Shown here in pieces: positions 56,409-64,000 of a stretch of DNA of 64,000 nucleotides; the stretch's first letter is position 1; every line of letters starts with the position of its first letter. This DNA is from Vreelandella subglaciescola (lineage in GTDB: Bacteria; Pseudomonadota; Gammaproteobacteria; Pseudomonadales; Halomonadaceae). The notes under the pieces are model-generated. The model made no database searches. It worked only from the letters and a program-made list of their open reading frames with translations, and had not been told where the DNA came from. The stretch covers positions 2,480,001-2,544,000 of the forward strand of contig NZ_LT670847.1 of NCBI RefSeq assembly GCF_900142895.1, read 5' to 3'. Position numbers and translations under genes: made by a program.

Positions 56409-56789
56409 AATTTTATCGTGTAAAAGGCCGTTTTATACGACGTTAAATATTGTTAGACGGTTGTTTTTAAAAGGAACTAATGATGATTTCGACGGCTGAG
56501 CCACGTTACAAAGTCTTAGACTAATAGACAGTGTCAGAGGGCTGGCGATAAAAAGTCACGCGGAAAAATGCGGCGCAAGGCGTCATGGAAGCGGGGGGTA
56601 AAGCGTGATGGCACACACTAGGCGGCAGTGGCCGCAGCGGCGGGGATGTAGCGGGCGTGGGTAAGCTGGCAGGCAACAGAGACCTGACGGGGTCGATAAC
56701 TCGGGCTATCTTTATGCAGGCGTACGGCGCCGGTATTTGGCGTTAGCGTGGTAAAGCGCTTGGTATCATTGTTGTTAATTTATGAGTTT

Positions 56790-56801
56790 TTTGTATACAA
56801 A
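56790..56801. promoter_or_regulatory. TTTGTATACAAA palindrome, downstream of uraD
   Basis: A perfect 12-base palindrome, 62 bases beyond the uraD stop. It shares the TGTATACA core with the site at 57445 in the uraD-uraH promoter region. The T-GT-AT-AC-A pattern fits GntR/FadR-type operators, but a regulator is not identified. Confidence 0.5.
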
Positions 56802-56862
56802 GCGTAGGGCTGCTGAGAACAGCGCGACGGCATGCCGCCGCCGCGCCGGTGCGTGCCGGACG

Positions 56863-57408
56863 TTATGCGTTGTCTTCGGCGCGCATCCGCAGACGGAAGC
56901 GCGCGATGTTGATGATCTGCTCGATCGCCGTGCGGCGTTCTTCGGCCTGGTCGTTTTCAAGGCGTGTCTCGAACGCCGCCAGGATGGCGTGACGGTCAAG
57001 ACCTTTCACTGCAATCACGAAAGGAATGCCGAATTTTTCCTTGTAGGCGTTATTGAGCTTTTCAAAGCGTGCGTACTCTTCCTCGGTGCACTGGTCGAGA
57101 CCGGCGCCGGCCTGTTCGCGAGTGGAGTCATCGGTCAGGGCGCCGGACTTGGCGGCCTTTCCAGCCAGATCCGGGTGAGCACGAATCACGGCAATCTGCT
57201 GTTCGGCCGATGCCTTTTGCAGCATTGCACCCATAAGATCGGCAAGCGCTTCCGGTATGTCGTGCTTTTCGCTGACACCGGTTTCAAAGGCATCTTCCGC
57301 CACCCAGGGCGAGTGCTCGTAAACGTCACCGTACTGGGCAACGAACGCTTCGCGGGAAAGCGTGCTGGGGCACGGCGTAAGGGTCAGGGTGCTTGCATTG
57401 GACGTCAT
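56863..57408 (-). CDS. uraD: OHCU decarboxylase UraD
   Basis: UraD decarboxylates 2-oxo-4-hydroxy-4-carboxy-5-ureidoimidazoline to (S)-allantoin, the last of three steps from urate. Catalytic His is in IRAHPDLAGKAA, followed by LTDDSTREQAGAGLD and the EKFGIPFVIAVKG stretch typical of the family. Length 181 residues from ATG 57408, which has GGAG upstream. It diverges from uraH, and the 137-base gap between them carries a TGTATACA site. Confidence 0.94.
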   Translation of the reverse strand: MTSNASTLTLTPCPSTLSREAFVAQYGDVYEHSPWVAEDAFETGVSEKHDIPEALADLMGAMLQKASAEQQIAVIRAHPDLAGKAAKSGALTDDSTREQAGAGLDQCTEEEYARFEKLNNAYKEKFGIPFVIAVKGLDRHAILAAFETRLENDQAEERRTAIEQIINIARFRLRMRAEDNA

Positions 57409-57444
57409 AATGGCTCCATTATTGTCGTGAATTAACGTCAATAC

Positions 57445-57452
57445 TGTATACA
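57445..57452. promoter_or_regulatory. TGTATACA palindrome in uraD-uraH promoter region
   Basis: The core TGTATACA, in context ACTGTATACAAT, lies 37 bases from the uraD start and 94 bases from the uraH start, a good position for an operator of both divergent units. Confidence 0.55.
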
Positions 57453-57545
57453 ATAAAGATGGCTAGCGGTACTCTAAAGTGCCATGCGGCATTCGCGTGC
57501 TGCTGCGTATCCAACAATAATCTGTCGATGAAATGAGGAGCCACC

Positions 57546-57899
57546 ATGGGCTATTTAACGACCCACGTGCTGGACACAGCACAAGGCCGTCCGGGTCAGG
57601 ACATCAAGATCGAAGTGATTCGCATCAATGGTAGCGAGCGTCAGGTTATCAAGACCGTGACTACCAATGATGACGGCCGCTGTGATTCGCCGATTCTTGA
57701 AGGCGATGATTTTGTGACCGGTGAATACGAGCTGGTGTTCCACGCCGGCGATTACCTGCGTGCTCAGGGCTTCAAGGCTGACGAACCGCGTTTTCTTGAC
57801 GTGATTCCGCTGCGCTTTGGCGTGTCTGACGCAAGCGAACACTACCATGTACCGCTGTTGGTTTCTCCCTACAGCTACTCTACCTATCGCGGTAGCTAA
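57546..57899 (+). CDS. uraH: 5-hydroxyisourate hydrolase UraH
   Basis: UraH, a transthyretin-related protein, hydrolyses 5-hydroxyisourate to OHCU. The 117 residues begin with LTTHVLDTAQGRPG (active-site His) and end in the diagnostic tetrapeptide YRGS. HYHVPLLVSPYSYSTYRGS supplies the other His residues. ATG 57546 has GAGGAG upstream. First gene of the uraH-puuD-puuE-allE-allA unit. Confidence 0.97.
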   Translation: MGYLTTHVLDTAQGRPGQDIKIEVIRINGSERQVIKTVTTNDDGRCDSPILEGDDFVTGEYELVFHAGDYLRAQGFKADEPRFLDVIPLRFGVSDASEHYHVPLLVSPYSYSTYRGS

Positions 57900-57917
57900 T
57901 CAGCGGAGGCAACCATC

Positions 57918-59129
57918 ATGCAAGCGTACCTTATCGATTTTGCTAACCTGCTGCTGCGCTGGCTGCACGTTATCGCCGCTATCTCATGGATTGGCGAATC
58001 CATTTATTTCGTGATGCTGGACAACGGTCTGCGTAAGCCCAAGGCTGAGGAAGACCGTGAGAAAGGCGTGTTCGGCGAAATGTGGGCGGTTCACGGCGGT
58101 GGTTTCTACCACAACCAGAAATACGCCACGGCACCGGAAAAGTTGCCGGCGGATCTGCACTGGTCGTTCTGGAAGGCCTATACCACCTGGCTGACCGGTT
58201 TTGGTCTGTTCGTCCTGCTTTATATGACCAACCCGAGTTTCTACCTGGTCAACCCGAATAGCGACTGGTCCTGGGCTGCCGATATGACCGGCTGGCAGGC
58301 CAACGTTGTGGCGCTGCTGTTCTTGCTGGGCGGCTGGGTCGTCTACAACGAGCTGTGCAAGCGTATCAGCCCCAACATGACCCGCGACGGCATCTTGAGT
58401 GTTGCGGTAGCGATCATGATGATCGTGGTATCGTACCTGAGCACGCACATCTTCTCCGGGCGTGCAGCATTTCTGCTCACCGGTGCGGTCATGGCCACGG
58501 CGATGTCGGCCAACGTTTTCTTCTGGATCATTCCCGGCCAGCGCCGCATGGTCAAGGCGATGAAAGCGGGCGAGACGCCCAATCCGCTTGACGGCAAGCG
58601 TGGCAAACAGCGTTCGGTGCACAACACCTACTTCACGCTGCCGGTTGTACTGCTGATGGTCAGCAACCACTATTCCTTCGTCTTCTCTCAGGAGTTGGCC
58701 TGGGTGATGATGGTGCTGTTCATCTTCGCCGGTGCAGTGATTCGTCAGTTCTTCGTGCTGATGCACGGCGGCAGCAAGCAGCCAGGCTATCTTGTAGCAG
58801 GTGCCGTGCTTATTCTGGCCGCTATCTGGCTGGGCGCGCCGAGTGCGAGCGTTGAAGAAGAAAGCGAAGCCGTGGCCAACATGGACGCCACGGGCAAAGC
58901 TGAAGTCACGGCGCTGGTGGAAACGCACTGTACTCAGTGCCACGCGCAGGAGCCGACGCATCCGGGCTTCTCCGCGCCGCCGGCCGGCTATGCCTTTGAT
59001 GACTGGGACGTTGTGCTCAACCACAAGGACAAGATCCAGGAAGTCGTCAAAAGCGGCTACATGCCGCTGGGTAACACCACGGGTATGACTCAGGAACAGC
59101 GCGACGTGATCGCCGCCTGGGAAGAATAA
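57918..59129 (+). CDS. puuD: Membrane-bound urate hydroxylase PuuD
   Basis: PuuD oxidises urate to 5-hydroxyisourate without making hydrogen peroxide, passing electrons to its own cytochrome c domain. The 403-residue protein has about eight membrane helices (WLHVIAAISWIGESIYFV first) with conserved histidines, and a C-terminal heme c site CTQCH (C338, C341, H342) with axial methionine likely in SGYMPLGNT. The domain order matches Agrobacterium PuuD. It starts 18 bases after uraH, with GGAGG upstream. Confidence 0.95.
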   Translation: MQAYLIDFANLLLRWLHVIAAISWIGESIYFVMLDNGLRKPKAEEDREKGVFGEMWAVHGGGFYHNQKYATAPEKLPADLHWSFWKAYTTWLTGFGLFVLLYMTNPSFYLVNPNSDWSWAADMTGWQANVVALLFLLGGWVVYNELCKRISPNMTRDGILSVAVAIMMIVVSYLSTHIFSGRAAFLLTGAVMATAMSANVFFWIIPGQRRMVKAMKAGETPNPLDGKRGKQRSVHNTYFTLPVVLLMVSNHYSFVFSQELAWVMMVLFIFAGAVIRQFFVLMHGGSKQPGYLVAGAVLILAAIWLGAPSASVEEESEAVANMDATGKAEVTALVETHCTQCHAQEPTHPGFSAPPAGYAFDDWDVVLNHKDKIQEVVKSGYMPLGNTTGMTQEQRDVIAAWEE

Positions 59130-59220
59130 CCGGCGCTCTACCCCGGCAGTTTCTGCCATCCCCTGGCGCGCGGCCGTTCGGCCGCGCGCTTCCCTCCCTA
59201 CCGAACAACGAGTGTGTGTT

Positions 59221-60150
59221 ATGTCGCAACGTGACTATCCGCGTGACCTGATTGGCTATGGCAAAAATCCGCCCCAGGCCAACTGGCCGGGCAAAGCCAA
59301 AATCGCCGTACAGTTTGTGCTTAACTACGAAGAAGGCGCAGAAAACAACGTACTCCACGGCGATGAAGGGTCGGAGCAGTTCCTGTCTGAAATGGTCGGC
59401 GCGGCGTCGTTTCCCGACCGCCACCTGAGCATGGAATCCATCTACGAGTACGGCTCGCGGGCGGGCGTATGGCGTTTTCTGCGTGAGTTTGAAAAGCGCG
59501 GCCTGCCGCTGACCGTATTCGGCGTAGCGATGGCGCTTGAGCGTAACCCGGATGTAGCGCAGGCGTTCAAGGATCTGGGTCACGAAGTGGCGTGCCACGG
59601 CTACCGCTGGATCAACTATCAGGAAGTGCCCGAGGACGTTGAGCGCGAGCACATGAAGAAAGCCATGGAGATTTTCCAGCGGCTTTACGGCGAGAAGCCC
59701 GACGGCTTGTATATCGGCCGCGACAGCCCCAACACGCGTCGTCTGGCGCAGGACGAGGGCGGCTTTACATACGATAGCGACTACTACGGCGATGACCTGC
59801 CGTTCTGGGTCCGCGAAGCCGACAGCCAAGGTGAAGAGCATGACCAGCTGGTCTTGCCTTACACCATGGACACCAACGACATGCGCTTTGCTTCCCCCGG
59901 TGGTTTCAATACCGGCGAGCATTTTTTCACCTACCTGCGCGATGCGTTTGACGTGCTCTACGCCGAAGGCGAAGAAACGCCCAAGATGCTCACGATCGGC
60001 ATGCACTGCCGGATGCTGGGTCGGCCGGGCCGTTTCCGCGCCCTGCAGCGCTTCCTCGACTACATCGAGTCGCACGATGACGTCTGGGTCGCGCGCCGCG
60101 TGGATATCGCGCGCCACTGGGCCAAGGAACACCCCGCGCCCGGCCGTTAA
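59221..60150 (+). CDS. puuE: Cofactor-independent allantoinase PuuE
   Basis: PuuE, of the polysaccharide-deacetylase fold, hydrolyses (S)-allantoin to allantoate. The 309 residues start MSQRDYPRDLIGYGKNPP and show the allantoinase signature FVLNYEEGAENNVLHGDEG, then GHEVACHGYRWI, YIGRDSPNTRRL and LTIGMHCRMLGRPGR. The metal-dependent AllB type is unrelated. ATG 59221 fits the family better than an in-frame start nine bases upstream. The ribosome site is weak. Confidence 0.95.
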   Translation: MSQRDYPRDLIGYGKNPPQANWPGKAKIAVQFVLNYEEGAENNVLHGDEGSEQFLSEMVGAASFPDRHLSMESIYEYGSRAGVWRFLREFEKRGLPLTVFGVAMALERNPDVAQAFKDLGHEVACHGYRWINYQEVPEDVEREHMKKAMEIFQRLYGEKPDGLYIGRDSPNTRRLAQDEGGFTYDSDYYGDDLPFWVREADSQGEEHDQLVLPYTMDTNDMRFASPGGFNTGEHFFTYLRDAFDVLYAEGEETPKMLTIGMHCRMLGRPGRFRALQRFLDYIESHDDVWVARRVDIARHWAKEHPAPGR

Positions 60151-60184
60151 TGGTCGTCACTAATACTAATAAAGGAGCCTGAGT

Positions 60185-61015
60185 ATGAGCCATACCTATT
60201 ACGCACCCCATGGCGGGCATCCGCCGCAGACGCAGCTGACGTCTGACCGTGCCGTTTTCACCGAAGCCTATGCGGTGATTCCCAAAGGCGTGATGCGCGA
60301 CATCGTCACCAGCAACCTGCCGTTCTGGAATGACACGCGTCTGTGGGTACTGGCGCGTCCGCTGACCGGCTTCGCCGAGACGTTTTCCCAGTACATCATG
60401 GAAGTTCTGCCCGGCGGCGGCAGCGACAAGCCCGAGCTCGACCCCCAGGCCGAAGGCGTGCTGTTTGTCGTTGAAGGCGAAATGACGCTGACCCTGGAAG
60501 GTCAGACGCACGCCATGAAAACCGGCGGCTACGCGTTTATTCCGCCGGGCAGCAACTGGCAGCTGCACAACGAGTCCAGCGAACCAGTACGCTTCCACTG
60601 GGTGCGCAAGGCCTATGAGTTTGTCGAAGGCATCGACGTGCCCGAAGCGTTCGTCACCAACGACAACGACCTGGCGCCGACTGAAATGCCGGACACCGAT
60701 GGCCGCTGGGCCACCACGCGCTTTGCCGATCCGTCCGATGTGCGTCACGACATGCACGTCAACATCGTGACCTTCCAGCCGGGCGCGTCGATTCCGTTTG
60801 ACGAAACCCACATCATGGAACACGGCCTTTACGTGCTCGAAGGCAAGGCGGTTTACCACCTCAACCAGAACTGGGTTGAAGTGGAAGCCGGCGACTTCAT
60901 GTGGCTGCGCTCCTTCTGCCCGCAGGCCTGCTATGCCGGCGGTCCGGGGCCGTTCCGCTACCTGCTGTACAAGGACGTCAACCGCCATCCCAAGCTCAAG
61001 ATCAATGCCCTGTAA
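60185..61015 (+). CDS. allE: (S)-ureidoglycine aminohydrolase AllE
   Basis: A 276-residue bicupin enzyme that converts (S)-ureidoglycine to (S)-ureidoglycolate and ammonia, using manganese. The two cupin domains are visible in GVLFVVEGEMTLTLEGQTH with AFIPPGSNWQLHN, and in PFDETHIMEHGLYVLEGKAVY with MWLRSFCPQACYAGG; the second holds the metal ligands (Glu/His/His/Gln). Its substrate is made by allantoate amidohydrolase (AllC), not found in this window. AAAGGAG precedes ATG 60185. Confidence 0.93.
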   Translation: MSHTYYAPHGGHPPQTQLTSDRAVFTEAYAVIPKGVMRDIVTSNLPFWNDTRLWVLARPLTGFAETFSQYIMEVLPGGGSDKPELDPQAEGVLFVVEGEMTLTLEGQTHAMKTGGYAFIPPGSNWQLHNESSEPVRFHWVRKAYEFVEGIDVPEAFVTNDNDLAPTEMPDTDGRWATTRFADPSDVRHDMHVNIVTFQPGASIPFDETHIMEHGLYVLEGKAVYHLNQNWVEVEAGDFMWLRSFCPQACYAGGPGPFRYLLYKDVNRHPKLKINAL

Positions 61016-61037
61016 GGCGTAACGTCAAGGAGACACC

Positions 61038-61529
61038 ATGTTGGAACTCAACGCAGAGCCGCTGACGGCTGAAGCCTTTGCGCCCTTTGGCGACGTGATT
61101 GATGCGCGCACCTCGGACTCGTTTCCGATCAACTCTGGCCGCACACAGCGCCATCATGATCTGGCGAAAGTAGACACGCTGGGTGAAAACGCGCATACGC
61201 TGGTGAGCATTTTTGTCAGCCAGCCGATCACAACGCCGCTTGAGCTGACGTTTCTCGAGCGTCACCCGCAGGGCAGTCAGGCGTTCATGCCGCTGCATGA
61301 AGAGCGCTTCATCGTGGTGGTAGCGCCGGCCGGTGAAACCATCGATTCGGGCGACGTACGTGCGTTTGTCACCGACGGTCGTCAGGGCGTGAACTACGGC
61401 GCCGGCGTTTGGCATGCGATTCAATCGGTGCTCGAGCGTGAAGGCGAGTTTCTGGTGGTTGATCGCGGCGGTGACGGCAACAACTGCGACGAACACCCGC
61501 TGGATCTGCGCATTACGCTGAAAGACTAA
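61038..61529 (+). CDS. allA: Ureidoglycolate lyase AllA
   Basis: AllA splits (S)-ureidoglycolate into glyoxylate and urea. The 163-residue cupin-fold protein shows EPLTAEAFAPFGDVID, SIFVSQPITTPLELTFLERHPQGSQAFMPL and NYGAGVWHAIQSVL, all family features. It is the last enzyme of the operon, 22 bases after allE with AAGGAG upstream. Its glyoxylate product is the same as that of the neighbouring glycolate oxidase. Confidence 0.95.
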   Translation: MLELNAEPLTAEAFAPFGDVIDARTSDSFPINSGRTQRHHDLAKVDTLGENAHTLVSIFVSQPITTPLELTFLERHPQGSQAFMPLHEERFIVVVAPAGETIDSGDVRAFVTDGRQGVNYGAGVWHAIQSVLEREGEFLVVDRGGDGNNCDEHPLDLRITLKD

Positions 61530-61724
61530 CGTACTGCCAAAGACTCGCGTACGGTCAAAGACCGAGACGCTTGCAAGGCAGCGAGTCCTGATAGCGTATC
61601 GCATGATGGTTGCTTAATACGCTATCTCGTTACCTGGCCGCACTGACACCGACGCTTGTGGCACCGCGTCGATATCGTGCGGCTTCGTTGTGTCTGTCCA
61701 CCCGTTTTTTATAAGGAAACCGCC

Positions 61725-62240
61725 ATGACGCTGACCCGTCGCCGCCTGCTGTATGCTGCGCTTACGTTGCCGGCCGCCGCCCTTATGCCCACCTCATGGC
61801 TTTGGGCACAGACGCCACAAGCCAATGATCGCCGTACGGCGGTAATCCACACAGCCCAAGGGCCGCACCGGCTAAGCGTCGAGGTGGCGAAAACGCCGGC
61901 CCAGCGCGCGCAGGGGTTGATGGGGCGCCGGCAGCTCGGCGCCGAACATGGCATGCTGTTCGTCTACACTCGTCTCCAGCGAGCGCGCAGCGCCTTCTGG
62001 ATGTATCGCACCCTGATACCGCTAGATATCGCCTTTATTGATGGCGACGGGCGCATTGTCAGCCTGCAAACCATGCCGCCTTGCGCGTCGGACGATTCAG
62101 CGCAGTGCCCCACCTACTCGCCGGGCAGCGCCTATCACGCCGCGCTTGAGGTTAACGCCGGCTACTTCGCTGAACGGGGTATTAGCGAGGGCGACTGCGT
62201 TTCGGCACCGATGCTTTCCGGGAAGTGCCCGACGGAATAA
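61725..62240 (+). CDS. Exported DUF192 protein with Tat-like signal
   Basis: A 171-residue protein of the DUF192 family. The N-terminus has twin arginines and a hydrophobic core (TRRRLLYAALTLPAAALMPT), with likely cleavage near LWAQ, pointing to Tat export. The DUF192 signature follows: AKTPAQRAQGLMGRRQLGAEHGMLFVY, then FWMYRTLIPLDIAFIDGDGRIV and TMPPC. Function is unknown in general. ATG 61725 has AAGGAAAC upstream; a longer reading from 61656 has no ribosome site and would bury the signal. It lies 195 bases after allA, so it may not be part of that operon. Confidence 0.85.
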   Translation: MTLTRRRLLYAALTLPAAALMPTSWLWAQTPQANDRRTAVIHTAQGPHRLSVEVAKTPAQRAQGLMGRRQLGAEHGMLFVYTRLQRARSAFWMYRTLIPLDIAFIDGDGRIVSLQTMPPCASDDSAQCPTYSPGSAYHAALEVNAGYFAERGISEGDCVSAPMLSGKCPTE

Positions 62241-62516
62241 CGCCGTTACGTCGTTATACATTAGCCTTGACTTAAGCGCTTAAACGCATCCTCAACGCCT
62301 GGATCGGCTATGCTGCGTGAGTGAGATCGCGGGTAAGGTGGCTCATAGACGCAAGTCATTGAGATAAAAGCCTAAGCGGAAAGTCTAAGAAAATAGCGAT
62401 GTGTCGTATTAACGCTTGTAATAGACTGCCCGGCACCCTATTTTGCAGATAGCTGACTGCGACGAACTGACAGCACGACGATAATTTATAACACCAGAGA
62501 ATCAAGGGGATTGTTC

Positions 62517-63497
62517 ATGAAGCGTCATGTATTTTCTACTGTCGCCTTCTCCGGCGCGTTGCTGGCGGCGGCGACTTTTGCCTCGCCTGCCGTGGCCGAA
62601 GAAGTCAACTACGTCACCATCGGTACCGGTGGTCAGACCGGGGTTTACTATGTGGTAGGGCAGTCCGTCTGCCGTCTGGTCAACAAGAACAGCGAAGAGC
62701 AGAACATTCGCTGTAACGCGCCGTCTACCGGCGGCTCGGTGGCCAACATCAACGGTATCAAGTCCGGCGAGCTGGACATGGGCGTGGTGCAGTCCGACGT
62801 GCAGTACCAGGCCTACAACGGCACGGGTAATTTTGAAGACGACGCCTACGACGACCTGCGCGCGGTGTTCCGCATCCACGGCGAGCCGCTGACGCTGCTG
62901 GCGCGCGCGGATGCCGACATCGAAACGCTGGATGATCTGGAAGGCAAGCGCGTCAACATCGGTAACCCGGGCTCTGGCCAGCGCAACACCATGGAAGTGG
63001 TCATGGATGCCAAGGGCTGGGACAAGGACACTTTCTCGCTGGCTTCTCAGCTCGACGCCGCGGAAATGGCCTCGGCGCTGGCGGATAACAACATTGACGC
63101 CATGACCTACGTGGTCGGCCACCCCAATGGCGCGATTCAGGAAGCCACCACGACCGTTGATGCGAATCTGATCCCGCTCAACGACGAAGATATTCAGGGC
63201 ATCGTCGCTGAATATCCCTACTACTCCAAGTCGGTTATCCCGGGCGGGCTGTACAAGAACAACCCTGATGACGTGGAAACCTTTGGCGTCGCCGCGACCT
63301 TCGTGACCACGGCAGATACCGACGATGAAGTCGTTTATCAGACCGTCAAAGCGGTATTTGACAACTTTGATCGCTTCAAGCGCCTGCACCCGGCGTTTGA
63401 AAACCTCGATCCCGAGGACATGGTCACCAGCGGTCTTTCCGCACCGCTGCACGACGGTGCTGCCCGCTACTACCGCGAGCAGGGCTGGATCGAGTAA
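62517..63497 (+). CDS. TAXI family TRAP transporter substrate-binding protein
   Basis: A 326-residue periplasmic binding protein. The Sec signal is MKRHVFSTVAFSGALLAAATFASPAVAEE-like with cleavage after AVA, and the mature part starts VNYVTIGTGGQTGVYY, the TAXI (TIGR02122) signature. STGGSVANINGIKSGELDMGVVQSD and GNPGSGQRNTMEVVMD are other conserved segments. TAXI proteins deliver solutes such as glutamate or other organic acids to fused DctQM permeases. ATG 62517 has AAGGGGA six bases upstream; TTG at 62511 is in frame but less likely. The permease gene follows. Confidence 0.93.
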   Translation: MKRHVFSTVAFSGALLAAATFASPAVAEEVNYVTIGTGGQTGVYYVVGQSVCRLVNKNSEEQNIRCNAPSTGGSVANINGIKSGELDMGVVQSDVQYQAYNGTGNFEDDAYDDLRAVFRIHGEPLTLLARADADIETLDDLEGKRVNIGNPGSGQRNTMEVVMDAKGWDKDTFSLASQLDAAEMASALADNNIDAMTYVVGHPNGAIQEATTTVDANLIPLNDEDIQGIVAEYPYYSKSVIPGGLYKNNPDDVETFGVAATFVTTADTDDEVVYQTVKAVFDNFDRFKRLHPAFENLDPEDMVTSGLSAPLHDGAARYYREQGWIE

Positions 63498-63536
63498 GCC
63501 AGAAAGCGGAGCATATCATCGCTTTTTGTACGTGAT

Positions 63537-63564
63537 GCGCGCGGCTCCTGAGGGGGCCGCGCGC
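63537..63564 (+). other. Hairpin between TAXI binding-protein and permease genes
   Basis: GCGCGCGGC (63537-63545) and GCCGCGCGC (63556-63564) form a perfect 9-base stem with a 10-base loop. No T tract follows. Such hairpins after binding-protein genes often protect the upstream message so that more binding protein than permease is made. The other 260 bases of this gap show no gene. Confidence 0.65.
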
Positions 63565-63786
63565 TGCGTTCAGGCAGTGTATGGCAGACCCGAGTATCAG
63601 AGGCGGGTAGCGAAATTGTGCCATGCGCGTGCGAGCCGACTATGCTGATCGATGAAGGAAGGCTGATAAAGCAATGATTGCAGATGCGGCCAAGGGCGAC
63701 GAAAATCGCCTTCCACGCGCTCAGGGGTGCCGCTTGCGTCCTTCTGGTATTGCGCTTTGTTATCCATTTTTGTGCAGGGCTTGCTT

Positions 63787-64000
63787 ATGACAGAGCACAG
63801 CAAAAAAGCGCCGGAATCGAATGCCCCACCCGGCGGGGCCGACGCGCCTCACGCCGAGCTCGACGATATGGTCGCGTCGACCGATTCGGGGGCGCGCAAA
63901 CCCAAGGGCATGCCAGGAAAACTGCTGGTCAGTATTGCTGCCGTCTGGTCGCTGTTTCAGCTGTGGATCGCCTCTCCCTTGCCGTTTATCTTTGGCGTTG
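63787..64000 (+). CDS. TRAP transporter fused permease, N-terminal part (runs off right edge)
   Basis: From ATG 63787 the frame is open to the window end (71 residues). It starts MTEHSKKAPESNAPPGG, continues through a hydrophilic tail of about 45 residues, and reaches the first membrane helix, LLVSIAAVWSLFQLWIASPL. The WSLFQLWIASPLPF segment is the beginning of fused DctQM permeases that pair with TAXI proteins. The upstream binding protein supports the call. No strong ribosome site is seen. Confidence 0.85.
   Translation, partial: MTEHSKKAPESNAPPGGADAPHAELDDMVASTDSGARKPKGMPGKLLVSIAAVWSLFQLWIASPLPFIFGV

Larger units (their letters stand above)
56285..56862. other. 578-base gap between glcA and uraD
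   Basis: No credible gene. It holds the operator at 56396-56408 and an A+T-rich stretch (about 56398-56500) unlike the surrounding sequence. Bases 56500-56780 show nothing I can name. A TTTGTATACAAA palindrome sits at 56790-56801. Short open frames here lack ribosome sites and family similarity. Confidence 0.6.

Noticed and set aside
56782..57435. Plus-strand open frame opposite uraD
   Set aside because: Fully antisense to a conserved gene, and with no family similarity.

Overview
The window is a GC-rich, densely coding chromosomal segment of a gammaproteobacterium. Its gene set and order (dapA-bamC-purC, aceE-aceF, tandem acs genes beside a CrbS/CrbR-type sensor pair, ccoNOQP-ccoGHIS with an Fnr/Anr regulator and hemN) best fit the Halomonadaceae (Halomonas or a close relative). 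That placement is an inference from protein content and order; no rRNA gene is present to settle it.

Layout. The left edge (1-542) is the start of an IS1380-type transposase that runs off the window, next to a periplasmic cupredoxin gene. Positions 1421-22246 are mostly housekeeping: nadA, bepA, a TusA-like protein, an AI-2E family exporter, bcp, dapA-bamC-purC, trmO, a GNAT acetyltransferase, nadC, ampD, aceE-aceF, adk-tsaB-rsmJ-clsB, a UPF0149 gene and sprT. Positions 22258-36233 form an acetate-assimilation block: two tandem acetyl-CoA synthetases, response regulator crbR, the transporter-fused hybrid kinase crbS, a two-component sodium:solute symporter (DUF4212 protein plus ActP-like subunit), and a cNMP/CBS/DUF294 protein. 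After ttcA, positions 37293-48451 form a low-oxygen respiration block: fnr/anr, hemN, a SafE-like protein, ccoSIHG and ccoPQON, with Anr-type boxes before hemN and ccoN. A five-gene tRNA array (Val-Asp-Asp-Val-Asp) follows at 49383-50003. Positions 50117-56284 hold the glycolate oxidase operon (glcA-D-E-F, with glcG behind a terminator). Positions 56863-61529 hold urate catabolism (uraD, uraH, puuD, puuE, allE, allA). The right end has a Tat-exported DUF192 protein and a TAXI-type TRAP transporter whose permease gene runs off the edge.

How the genes fit together. Three catabolic modules feed central metabolism: acetate to acetyl-CoA (next to pyruvate dehydrogenase genes), glycolate to glyoxylate, and urate to ureidoglycolate to glyoxylate plus urea. 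The urate set lacks an allantoate amidohydrolase inside the window.

Most notable observations. A 10-base element, ACCAANGTCT, occurs in the same place in both acs promoters and again as an inverted pair between the divergent symporter operon and DUF294 gene, which makes it a good candidate CrbR operator. A PdhR/GlcC/LldR-type operator (TTGGT-N3-ACCAA) lies before the glc operon. TGTATACA palindromes flank uraD. Two separate gene ends carry in-frame triplications that include the stop codon. I found no CRISPR array, prophage or clearly new multi-gene system; the novelty here is mainly regulatory.
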